A DNA stretch of 64,000 nt from Ricordea florida (taxonomy: Eukaryota > Cnidaria > Anthozoa > Corallimorpharia > Ricordeidae): the NCBI GenBank assembly GCA_949710005.1, contig OX453281.1, positions 15,456,649 through 15,520,648 of the forward strand. Reading direction: 5' to 3'. Under the pieces are notes generated by a model. The model saw nothing but the letters and a program-made list of their open reading frames with translations. It was not told the origin of the DNA and did not search any database. The translations under genes and the position numbers were made by a program. Below are positions 33,019 through 42,180 of the stretch, piece by piece (the first letter of the stretch is position 1; every line of letters starts with the position of its first letter).

Positions 33019-34698
33019 ATGAATACTCATCATGGTTCGAGCGAACGGCAAAGTTTGGAACGGATCGCCGAAGAAACGCGTGGCGCCGAAGGTGGCTTAC
33101 CAGACACAAGAACCAGAACTCGGAGCGCCAAAGGTTTGGAATATGACATTGATATTAAGAAGAATGCACTTACACAAGCGAGACGTATCCTTTTGAACAA
33201 GCTGCAGGACCTGCACAAATGTCATTTTAATTACAGAGATCCCGAAGACCTCAAATCCAAAATAAGCCGCACCGAAGATCTGTTTAATGGATATCAACAA
33301 GCCTTCGACGTGCTGGCCACCCTCGTCGATTCCCAAGTACATAAAAAACTCCAAGAAGTGTTTCAAGCGGTGCAAATTCAGTGGAAGGGGACCAAGGAAT
33401 TGGTGTTGGATCGGATCCAGAAACTCGAAAGGGAAGACGTTTTGTCTAGACACTCTCCATCGACCACCACCAGTAAAAGATCGTCTGGCTCTTCCTCCTC
33501 GGCAAGAAAAAAAAGGTTAGATGCTCAAGCGAAAGCAGCTGCCCTCAGAAGCAAGATGGAAATTCAAGAAGAGATTATCAAACACAAAAGCTTGATGGCC
33601 GAACAAGAAGCCGAGTTGACAAGGTTGAAGATTAAACAAGAGCTGGCAGAAGCGGAAGCTGAAGCGGTCGTGTATGAGAAGGCTGAACATGAAGAAGAAG
33701 GCTCCTTTCATTTCAATCCCGTTCCCCAACTCCCTCAAGAAACCAAACAGCAAACACTAGATCGCCTCCTGGCGCCTGACAGCCACGAAGACGAAAGAGG
33801 CCTGAACCCAAATGTAACTTCCTTCACACCGTCTTCCGAGGTCGTACCACCCGCAGTATCACTCCTCACGTCTCAAGATCTCCAAAACACCGACAAGGCT
33901 CTTATCGAAGCACTTTCATTTCAAAAATTACCCACTCTCACCCCCAAGATCTTCAAAGGAGAAGAATTAGAGTTTCTGCGATGGGAGTCCTCCTTCGATG
34001 CTCTGGTTGGCTCCACCTTGATAGACTCCAGAGCTAAATTGCACTATCTGTGTCAGTTTCTAGATGGGGAGCCATTAAAGATGGTCGAACATTATCAAGA
34101 TTTACATGAGGACTCCGATTCTGCCTACCTTCGTGCCCGAAAGGAACTAAGGTATAGATACGGCAACCCAAGCGTGCTGACCACCAGCCTCGACAAAAAA
34201 CTGACCCAGTGGCCAAAGATCGGAAGAGGACAGTCCCGAGACCTCCTAAAGTTCAGCGATTTCCTGAACCAAGTCACGACCGCCATGCGAAAATACTTGG
34301 CTTTGAAGGTTTTCGACAGTTCCAGAGAAATAGTCAAGCTGTCAACCAAGTTACCTGGGTGGGCACAGAATCACTGGCATAAAGTGGTGTGGAAATATAA
34401 GGAAGAGCATGGAGAAAACAGCTTTCCACCCTTCACCGTCTTCGCAGACACAGTAGAGACTCTTGCTCGCCAAGCAAACATGCCCGAATTTGAGAAACCA
34501 GCCCTAGGGGATGAGACAGACCCGGAGAGAAGGTCCACCCAGTACACCAGAAGAAGGTCTTCGCCCACAACCAGAGCCCTTACCTCAGCCAGGGCGTTCA
34601 GTACGAATGTAGCTCCCAGGCCACAACGGCAACCCAGACCTCAACCCCGGGGGAGACAGAACGAACTTTCACCTTCCAAGGAATGTCAATACTGCTAG
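33019..34698 (+). CDS. gag: BEL/Pao gag region
   Basis: 559 codons from ATG at 33019. A coiled, charged N-terminal half (heptad-like E/K/Q-rich stretch at about residues 165-225) is followed by a Pao-type gag domain from about residue 300 (LPTLTPKIFKGEELEFLRW) to about 480. It assembles the particle and binds the RNA. The frame ends at a TAG at 34696-34698, which falls inside a zinc knuckle: CQYC lies just before the stop, and the H and C that complete C-x2-C-x4-H-x4-C lie just after, in the same frame. The stop is therefore either a nonsense mutation or a readthrough site within what is normally one gag-pol protein. Confidence 0.85.
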   Translation: MNTHHGSSERQSLERIAEETRGAEGGLPDTRTRTRSAKGLEYDIDIKKNALTQARRILLNKLQDLHKCHFNYRDPEDLKSKISRTEDLFNGYQQAFDVLATLVDSQVHKKLQEVFQAVQIQWKGTKELVLDRIQKLEREDVLSRHSPSTTTSKRSSGSSSSARKKRLDAQAKAAALRSKMEIQEEIIKHKSLMAEQEAELTRLKIKQELAEAEAEAVVYEKAEHEEEGSFHFNPVPQLPQETKQQTLDRLLAPDSHEDERGLNPNVTSFTPSSEVVPPAVSLLTSQDLQNTDKALIEALSFQKLPTLTPKIFKGEELEFLRWESSFDALVGSTLIDSRAKLHYLCQFLDGEPLKMVEHYQDLHEDSDSAYLRARKELRYRYGNPSVLTTSLDKKLTQWPKIGRGQSRDLLKFSDFLNQVTTAMRKYLALKVFDSSREIVKLSTKLPGWAQNHWHKVVWKYKEEHGENSFPPFTVFADTVETLARQANMPEFEKPALGDETDPERRSTQYTRRRSSPTTRALTSARAFSTNVAPRPQRQPRPQPRGRQNELSPSKECQYC

Positions 34699-37284
34699 AA
34701 GAATGACCACAAATTGATCGACTGCCCCGACTTCATGAAAGCAGAATTCGAATCACGAAAGAACTTTCTGAGAGAGCAAAGAATTTGCTTCAACTGCTTG
34801 GCTTCTAGCGACCACGTGGCCAAGAAATGTGACCAAGTCAAACCAGAATGTGCAAGTTGCGGACAAAGACACGTTACCGCTCTACATGACCCAGAGAGAC
34901 ACCCCAGTGAGCCTCGCGCTACAACACACTGCACACAAGTATGCGGTTCGAGCCAAGTCTCAAAATCATGCGCCAATATTGTGTTGGTATGGCTTCGCCA
35001 TCCGAGTACTCCAGGCAAAGAGGTTCTTACGTATGCCCTCCTTGACGATCAGAGCAATGCTGTCCTCATGAAAGAGTCCGTCTACGAGAGAATGGGTCTA
35101 CAGGGTACCGAGGCCAATATCCTAATTTCCACCGTGTTGAAAAGAGATCGTCTTGTGGCTTGTCACCGGGTGAAGGGTCTTGAAGTGTCGGATTATCATC
35201 ACCAGACAACTATACCCATCAGCACCACATACACCAGAGATGATCTCCCCGCAGACGAGACCGACATTGCAACCAGACATGCAGCAAGACAATGGCCCCA
35301 CTTGAGACGAATTGCTGATCACATTCCAAAGCACCATGCCGTGGAAATTGGTCTCCTAATCGGACGGAACGTTCCAAAAGCCATGAAGATACGAGAAGTT
35401 GTCAATGGAGAAGATGACCAACCGTGGGCTGAGCGTTATGACCTGGGATGGACAATCATTGGCAATGTGTGCACAGAAAAAAAAAGCCAGAATGGCGGAA
35501 CCTTCAAGGTAAACAGGATCACGATTCATGACAGTGTGACAACAAAGGAAGTCAGTCCTTCTGAGGTACAAAGAATGATGGAACTGGACTACAACGAGCG
35601 AAGGCCTTGTCGTGGAGGCACCAACGTCCACTCGATGGAAGACAAGAAGTTCTTGCAAACTCTAGAGCAGGGCATACACAAGGATGCTGATGGCTATTGG
35701 GAAATGCCGCTTCCCTTCAGAGAGGGGTCCGCTCCCACACTTCCAGATAACCGCTTCCAGTGCCTCAAACGATTACTTTGTCTTAAGAGAAAGCTTGAGA
35801 AGGTACCCAAGTTGTTTAAAGATTACTTTGAATTTATGGACAAAATCATCTCAAAGGGGCATGCCTCTAAGGTTGCGGAGAATCAGCTTGACACCGAACC
35901 AGGCAAGAAGTGGTACCTACCGCATTTCCCGATATACCATCCCAAGAAACCAGATCAGGTCAGGATTGTATTTGACTGCAGTGCCACCTTTAAAGGAGAG
36001 AGCCTCAACAAACACCTTTTGCAGGGACCCGACCTGACGAACAAACTCATCGGTGTGCTGAACAGGTTCAGGCAAGAAGAAATTGCCTTCATATGCGATG
36101 TGGAACAGATGTTCCACAGCTTCAAGGTCAATGAGGAACATAGAGACTTTGTCAGATTCTTATGGTTCGAGAACGGACACCTCTCTGAACCAATAGTCAC
36201 CTACCGGATGAATGTACATCTATTTGGAGCAGCATCCAGCCCTGGCTGTTCCAATTTTGGCCTCCAACAGACTGCACGGGAGGGAGAGATTAAGTATGGC
36301 AAGGCTGCATCTCGGTTCCTGCAAGACGACTTCTATGTAGACGACGGTCTGAAGGCAGTGAAGTCCCCTCAAGATGCCATAAACCTGATCAAGAATTCCC
36401 AAGCCATGTGTGCAGAAGCCGGACTGCGCCTACATAAACTCACCAGCATGTCTTTGGAAGTCCTGGAAGCAGTACCTCCGGAGGATCGCGCAAAGGACCT
36501 TAAAGATCTTGATCTACGCCACGACGCTCTACCCATACAGCGATCGCTGGGCACCTACTGGTGTATTGAATCAGATAGTTTTCAATTCAGGATCACGCTC
36601 AAGGACAAGCCATTCACCCGCCGCGGCATACTGAGCACAGTCAGTTCCGTCTACGATCCACTAGGATTCGTAAGCCCAGTTATTCTCGTTGGCAAGTTGA
36701 TACTCCGCGAACTTTGTAAGAAAAAAGCAGATTGGGACGACCCAGTACCAGGAGAGATTCGTCCAAGGTGGGATAAGTGGAGAGAAGATCTGAGCCACCT
36801 GGAACAACTGCAAATACCCCGATGCCTCAAACCTCCTAGATTCGGAGAACTCAAGTCCACAGAAATCCATAGCTATGCCGACGCCAGTGAACTAACATTA
36901 GGACAAGTGTCTTATCTGAGGCTAGTCAATGAGAAAGGAGAAGTTCACATCTCATTCCTTATGGGGAAGGCCCGGGTATCACCTATCAAACTGTTGACTA
37001 TACCAAGATTAGAGCTGACCGCTGCTGTTGTCTCAGTTAATGTTGCCCAAAACCTTATACAAGAATTAGACTATCACATCGATGCAGATATTTACTACAG
37101 CGACTCCACAGTGGTCATTAGCTACATCAACAGTGAAGCCAAACGCTTCCACGTGTACGTAGGAAACCGAGTACAACAGATACGAGACAGAACAACACCA
37201 GAATCTTGGCATCACGTCAAGAGTTACGAAAATCCAGCGGATATCGCCTCCCGATCAGCTACTGGTGAGGAACTACTCAAGTGA
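34699..37284 (+). CDS. pol: BEL/Pao pol: protease, reverse transcriptase, RNase H
   Basis: Continues the gag frame after the TAG. There is a second zinc knuckle (CFNCLASSDHVAKKC), a retroviral-type aspartic protease with ALLDDQSNAVLM in place of the usual D-S/T-G, then the Pao RT. Motif A is FICDVEQMF near residue 462 of the 34714 frame, and the catalytic YVDD is near residue 541. RNase H follows, with SYADAS and YSDSTVV. The frame stops at a TGA at 37282-37284, but the same frame continues directly into the integrase region, so the TGA is most simply a nonsense mutation. The odd protease loop (DDQ) may indicate loss of activity or a variant site. Confidence 0.85.
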   Translation, partial: KNDHKLIDCPDFMKAEFESRKNFLREQRICFNCLASSDHVAKKCDQVKPECASCGQRHVTALHDPERHPSEPRATTHCTQVCGSSQVSKSCANIVLVWLRHPSTPGKEVLTYALLDDQSNAVLMKESVYERMGLQGTEANILISTVLKRDRLVACHRVKGLEVSDYHHQTTIPISTTYTRDDLPADETDIATRHAARQWPHLRRIADHIPKHHAVEIGLLIGRNVPKAMKIREVVNGEDDQPWAERYDLGWTIIGNVCTEKKSQNGGTFKVNRITIHDSVTTKEVSPSEVQRMMELDYNERRPCRGGTNVHSMEDKKFLQTLEQGIHKDADGYWEMPLPFREGSAPTLPDNRFQCLKRLLCLKRKLEKVPKLFKDYFEFMDKIISKGHASKVAENQLDTEPGKKWYLPHFPIYHPKKPDQVRIVFDCSATFKGESLNKHLLQGPDLTNKLIGVLNRFRQEEIAFICDVEQMFHSFKVNEEHRDFVRFLWFENGHLSEPIVTYRMNVHLFGAASSPGCSNFGLQQTAREGEIKYGKAASRFLQDDFYVDDGLKAVKSPQDAINLIKNSQAMCAEAGLRLHKLTSMSLEVLEAVPPEDRAKDLKDLDLRHDALPIQRSLGTYWCIESDSFQFRITLKDKPFTRRGILSTVSSVYDPLGFVSPVILVGKLILRELCKKKADWDDPVPGEIRPRWDKWREDLSHLEQLQIPRCLKPPRFGELKSTEIHSYADASELTLGQVSYLRLVNEKGEVHISFLMGKARVSPIKLLTIPRLELTAAVVSVNVAQNLIQELDYHIDADIYYSDSTVVISYINSEAKRFHVYVGNRVQQIRDRTTPESWHHVKSYENPADIASRSATGEELLK

Positions 37285-39084
37285 CAACTTTGGCTCAAGG
37301 GACCAGAGTTCCTGTGGCAAACTGAGTTACCAAAGTATAAAGACCAATCTGTCGAACCTGTTGACGACGAGGACCAAGAACTCAAGAAAGTGACTGTCTA
37401 TGGCACTCAACTAAAGCCAGTAGAACACCTGGACCCAGCCATATTTGATCGATTCTCTTCTTGGTACAGACTCAAGAAAGCAGTAGCCCTAGCGATTCTT
37501 TACGTTAGACATCTTCACCAGAAACTCTCGCGACACGCAGTCACACCAGCCATTGATGCGTCAGCTTCGAATCCTCATACAAAGCCCCTGGTGGAAGATC
37601 TCAACCAAGCGGAACGCGCAATTCTGAGAAGCGTCCAGAACCATCATTTCCGAGAAGAGTTGAGCGTTTTGCGAGCACTGCAATGTGGAGAATTCGTCGA
37701 CAGAATATCTGCCAAATCCCGATATCAGAAGATGAAACAAGCAAGCACCCTTTATAAACTTGATCCCTTCCTCGATCAAGATGGGGTACTCAGGATCGGA
37801 GGCCGCATAAGGCGCGCAGAACTTGCGTTTGAAGAGAAACACCCAGCCATCCTTCCTAAACAGAGTCACATCACCACATTAGTGATACGCAACTACCACA
37901 AAGAAGTGCAGCACCAGGGTCGCATGATGGCCTTGAATAAGATCCGACAGCGTGGATACTGGATCGTTCATGGCCGTACCACCGTCTCAAATCTCATCGC
38001 CAAATGTGTAAACTGCCGCAGACTCCGGAGCCCCACAGGAACCCAAAAGATGGCCGATTTACCTGTCGATCGCTTGTCCGAAGCTCCTCCTTTTACCTAT
38101 GCCGGAGTTGACGCATTTGGTCCTTGGTATATAAAGGAAGGACGGAAGACCCTTAAGAGATACGGTCTACTGTTCACATGCATGGCTTCCAGAGCCATTC
38201 ACCTCGAGACGTTGAACACCATGGAGACGGACAGTTTCATCTGTGCCCTCCGACGCTTCTTGAACAGACGGGGCAGTGTGCGCCAGCTAGGGTCGGACTG
38301 TGGGACAAACTTTATTGGTGCCAAAAAGGAACTTTCACAAGCATGGATGGAGATGAACCAGAATAAAATCCAAGAGTTTCTCTTAACGAAGAGCTGTGAT
38401 TGGGTAGAACTTCGCACAAATGTTCCTCATGCGTCACACATGGGTGGAGTTTGGGAGCGACAGATCAAATCTGTGCGTTCAGTTCTCGCAGCTCTCCTTG
38501 AAGACCTCGGAACTCAACTCGACGACGAGTCAATGCGGACCCTCTTCACAGAAGCGGAAAACATTGTTAACAGTCGACCTCTCACTGCAGATCTTTCCAG
38601 CTCAGACAGTCCAGGACCAATCTCCCCCATTCAGTTGCTGACCCTGAAACCGAAGGTAGTCCTTCCACCCCCAGGAAACTTCACTCGCGTGGACGTCTAC
38701 AGTCGAAAACGTTGGCGGCGAGTGCAGTTTCTGGCCAACCAATTCTGGGACAGATGGAGACGGGATTATCTCCAAACCTTGCAACCCAGACCTAAGTGGC
38801 AGTCTCCCCAACGTAGTCTTAAGGTCGGAGATATCGTGATTGTGAAGGAAGAAAATGCCGCCATGAACCAATGGAAGCTGGCGAGAGTCAACCAAGTGTA
38901 CCCCAACGATGATGGCAACATCAGAAATGTTCAAGTGCGAATGGCAAGCAACGACATGGACAACAAAGGCAGAACAAAGGATCACAGCAGTCTACTTGAC
39001 AGACCAATCCACAAATTGGTGCTCTTGGTCAAAACTCAAGATAGCAGTCAGAGTCAATTGACACAAGCAAGAAAAGATTCGTGA
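37285..39084 (+). CDS. int: BEL/Pao integrase and C-terminal domain
   Basis: In frame with the preceding RT/RNase H; the first ATG is at 37390. It has an HHCC zinc domain (NYHKEVQHQ and CVNC), an RVE core with catalytic D (GVDAFGPW), D (GSDCGTNF) and E (HMGGVWERQ), and a C-terminal DUF5641-type domain (WRRVQFLANQFWDRWRRDYL, VGDIVIVKEEN). It inserts the cDNA into host DNA. The domain itself is intact, but it is separated from pol by the TGA at 37282. Confidence 0.85.
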   Translation, partial: QLWLKGPEFLWQTELPKYKDQSVEPVDDEDQELKKVTVYGTQLKPVEHLDPAIFDRFSSWYRLKKAVALAILYVRHLHQKLSRHAVTPAIDASASNPHTKPLVEDLNQAERAILRSVQNHHFREELSVLRALQCGEFVDRISAKSRYQKMKQASTLYKLDPFLDQDGVLRIGGRIRRAELAFEEKHPAILPKQSHITTLVIRNYHKEVQHQGRMMALNKIRQRGYWIVHGRTTVSNLIAKCVNCRRLRSPTGTQKMADLPVDRLSEAPPFTYAGVDAFGPWYIKEGRKTLKRYGLLFTCMASRAIHLETLNTMETDSFICALRRFLNRRGSVRQLGSDCGTNFIGAKKELSQAWMEMNQNKIQEFLLTKSCDWVELRTNVPHASHMGGVWERQIKSVRSVLAALLEDLGTQLDDESMRTLFTEAENIVNSRPLTADLSSSDSPGPISPIQLLTLKPKVVLPPPGNFTRVDVYSRKRWRRVQFLANQFWDRWRRDYLQTLQPRPKWQSPQRSLKVGDIVIVKEENAAMNQWKLARVNQVYPNDDGNIRNVQVRMASNDMDNKGRTKDHSSLLDRPIHKLVLLVKTQDSSQSQLTQARKDS

Positions 39085-39185
39085 AACACATTTCCTAGAA
39101 CAGTAGGCTTAAGAATGCAATAATTTTATTCTTCAGATTATCCTTGTTTAAGATGTCGTGTTATTACTGACATTTTGGGGAGCCA

Positions 39186-39535
39186 TGTTGCAGCCGCTGT
39201 TTTGCAACGGCTTTGTACTTTTCTATTGTTGGACATTAGTAGTACTGGACACTAGTGCCTAGTTCTCTTCATTTTTAGTCAAATGAGATACGTAAGCGAT
39301 GCGTATGGTTAGCGTTGTTTCTACCTCGTGGTCAGAGTTTTTTGTTCAGAACTTTCCGTTCTCTTCGATTTAGTATTTAAATCAGCCATGTTCTAGCCAG
39401 GATTTCTCACTGATGTTTCACCGCTTTGAACGACGTCGGATTGAATAAATAGTTAAGTGTTCAGGGACTCGGGCTCGTCTTTGGCGCGTAGACACTCAAC
39501 GGCCTCGACCAGTTCTTACCAGAGAGGCCGCCACA
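39186..39535 (+). repeat. BEL/Pao right LTR
   Basis: Starts TGTTGCAGCC after a G-rich tract (TTTTGGGGAGCCA, a likely polypurine tract) and ends CCACA, giving TG...CA ends and about 350 bp. The 3' part matches 32726-32990. Satellite sequence begins directly after it. Confidence 0.75.
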
Positions 39536-41486
39536 ACTTTCATTGTAAGGGCTATAGCCAATATGTATGAAGTGCGCATGCGTATGATAGAAAACGTTCT
39601 TTCCTTACATCACATGGAAATCTAATCGTTGCAATCAAAATTTTACTCGTTATCTAAACCTTAGTTTATATCCTACTATTACAAATATATAAAACATTCA
39701 AAATGATTCGATAACTTACCCCCATAGATGACGGTCCTTTTGCCCATAAAATCTTTTATATGGTGTTTTAACCAAAATCTGTAAGGCTGACTTTCATTGC
39801 AACCACCTCTTGGTATTTTATCTTCTCTTCAATAATGACTACAATCATGACATAACATGGATTTTAAATTACGTTTTAAATGCTTCAAGATGGTTAAAGT
39901 TGTATGTTCATCCCAAATCTTTGTAATGAGGACTGACTTGATGAACTTGAGTACTGTCTGAGCAGTATGCTATAGAATCAGCTGTCTTAACCAAATATCT
40001 TGACAGCCAAAATACAATAGGTTTGCGAATTACAATCAATTTGACTTTCTACGTAGATATTGGCCTTTCGTAATACTACAAATCTGCAACGTTTCAACAT
40101 TGCAAAGACTCTGCATGACGAGATATCGTAGAATTACTTTCATTTAAGGGCTATAGGCAATATGTATGAAGTGAGAATGCGTATGATAGAAAACGTTCTT
40201 TCCTTACATCACATGGAAATCTAATCGTTGCAATCAAAATTTTACTCGTTATCTAAACCTTAGTGTATATCCTACTATTACATATAGATAAAACATTGAA
40301 AATGATTCCATAACTTACCCCCATAGATGACGGTCCTCCTGCCCATACAATCTCTTATATGGTGTTTTAACCATAATCTGTAAGGCTGACTTTCCGTGCA
40401 ACCACCTCTTGGTATTTTATCTTGTCCTCAATAATTGACTACAATCACGACATAACATGGATTTGAAACCATGTTATAAATGCTACAAGATGGTGAAAAT
40501 TGCATGTTCATCCCTAATCTTAGTAATGAGGACTAATTTGATGAAATTGAGTACTGTCTTAGCAGTATGCTATAGAATCAGCTGTCTTAAGCAAATATCT
40601 TGACAGCCAAAATACAATACGATTGCGAATTACAATCAATTTGACTTTCTACGTAGATATTGCCCTTTCGTAATACTACAAATCTGCAACGTTTCAGCAT
40701 TGCAAAGATTCTGTTGGACGAGATATCGTAGAATTACTTTTATTGTAAGAGCTATAGGCAATATGTATGATGTGCGCATGCGTATGATAGAAAACGTTCT
40801 TTTCTTACATCACATGGAAATCTAATCGTTGCAATCAAAATTTTCCTCGTTATCTAAACCTTAGTGTATATCCTACTATTACAAATAGATAAAACATTTA
40901 AAATGATTCGATAACTTACCCCCATAGATGACGGTCGTTCTGCCCATACAATCTCTTATATGATGTTTTAACCAAAATCTGTAAGGCTGACTTTCCTTGC
41001 AACCACCTCTTGGTATTTTATCTTGTCCTCAATAATTGACTACAATCACGACATAACATGGATTTTAAACAACGTTATAAATGCTACAAGATTGTGAAAA
41101 TTGCATGTTTATCTCTACTCTTTGTAATAAGGACTAATTTGATGAAATTGAGTATTGTCTAAGCAGTATGCTATAGAATCAGCTGTCTTAAGCAAATATC
41201 TTGACAGCCAAAATACAATACGATTGCGAATTACAATCAATTTGACTTTCTACGTAGATATTGCCCTTTCGTAATACTACAAATCTGCAACGTTTCAGCA
41301 TTGCAAAGATTCTGCAGGACGAGATATCGCAGAATTACTCTTATTGTAGGGGCTATAGGCAATATGTATGAAGTGCGCATGCGTATGATAGAAAGCGTTC
41401 TTTCCTTACGTCACATGGAAATCTAATCGTTGCAATCAAAATTTTACTCGTTATCTAAACCTTAGTGTATATCCTACTATTACAAA
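39536..41486. repeat. 600-bp satellite array, left part
   Basis: Monomers start at about 39536, 40135, 40735 and 41336, each recognised by ACTTTCATTGTAAGGGCTAT and GCGCATGCGTATGATAGAAA. The last is cut after 151 bp by the DNA transposon at 41487. Monomers differ by scattered substitutions. No coding frame is conserved. Confidence 0.9.
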
Positions 41487-41949
41487 CACGGTGGGCACAG
41501 GAGACTCAAAATGTGGCCGCGAAATCCGTTTTCAAAATGGCGGGAGGTTATTTCCCCCCTGGGGGTAAGGCTCAAATTACTTTTTTGGTATGCTTATCAA
41601 TTCATTTTGCGCCCAAAGTGCTATGTAGTAAGCGGATACTGTCAAAAATGCTCCTCACAGAAAGATGCTTGAAAACTGCAGCTTTCAGGTGGTACCAAAC
41701 TTGCATGTTTTGGTGCTTTTTACTCGACGAAACGGGCTCTTGCACGTCAAGGCATTGTGAGAACTTCTTTGCCTCTTGTTTTTTCGTATTTTTTAGCATT
41801 TTAGGCTTTAGAAGGCTTTAACGTGGACAATTATTCAATCGTAAATTTGGATGTTCTGCGAAGAAGAATACCTGAAGAAGAAACCTATGTTTTTTGTTTG
41901 TTAAAAACTACATTTAGCGCCGATATTTAGGAATTTTTGTTCTGTTTGG

Positions 41950-42170
41950 CAGGCGCACGACGACAAATTGAAGGACGCGCACGAAGACAAATTGAAGCAT
42001 CTTATCGTGGATTTCAAAGTTCTGCTGATCCGCGTTAAAGATTTCATAAAATAAGTCTAAACTGTGGAACGGTCCTTTCTGACGAAAGCAAACTTTGGCT
42101 GTACAAGATCAAATTTCGTTTGGGAGGAAACGTCAGTATCAGGCATCCTTATCAATGCGAAATAATTTGA
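41950..42170 (+). repeat. partial inverted copy of the element's second gene
   Basis: The plus strand here reads like the minus strand at 59356-59480 followed by 45681-45610, including an ACGGTCCTTT block and a TTTGGGAGGAAA block. It is thus an internal inverted repeat of about 200 bp with many differences. It also shows the original uninterrupted sequence at the place where the Polinton inserted in the other copy. Confidence 0.65.
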
Positions 42171-42180
42171 AAAACATAGC

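Larger units (their letters stand above)
32726..39535 (+). mobile_element. BEL/Pao LTR retrotransposon, nearly complete
   Basis: Left LTR (truncated), gag-pol and right LTR in the standard order: gag, aspartic protease, RT, RNase H, integrase. The domain order and the Pao-type RT and DUF5641-type tail identify BEL/Pao. There is no envelope gene. The two LTRs differ by a few percent, so the insertion is not recent. Its right flank is the 600-bp satellite while its left flank is the dispersed repeat, so no target duplication can be matched. Confidence 0.9.

Noticed and set aside
37561..38985. minus-strand frames over the BEL integrase
   Set aside because: Antisense shadows of a well-supported coding region.
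39536..41486. satellite monomers as an RNA gene array
   Set aside because: No Pol III boxes, snRNA or rRNA motifs recognised in the monomer.
41465..41821. 118-codon frame at the left end of the CACGG transposon
   Set aside because: Begins in satellite and crosses the transposon end, so it cannot be an original gene; no domain.
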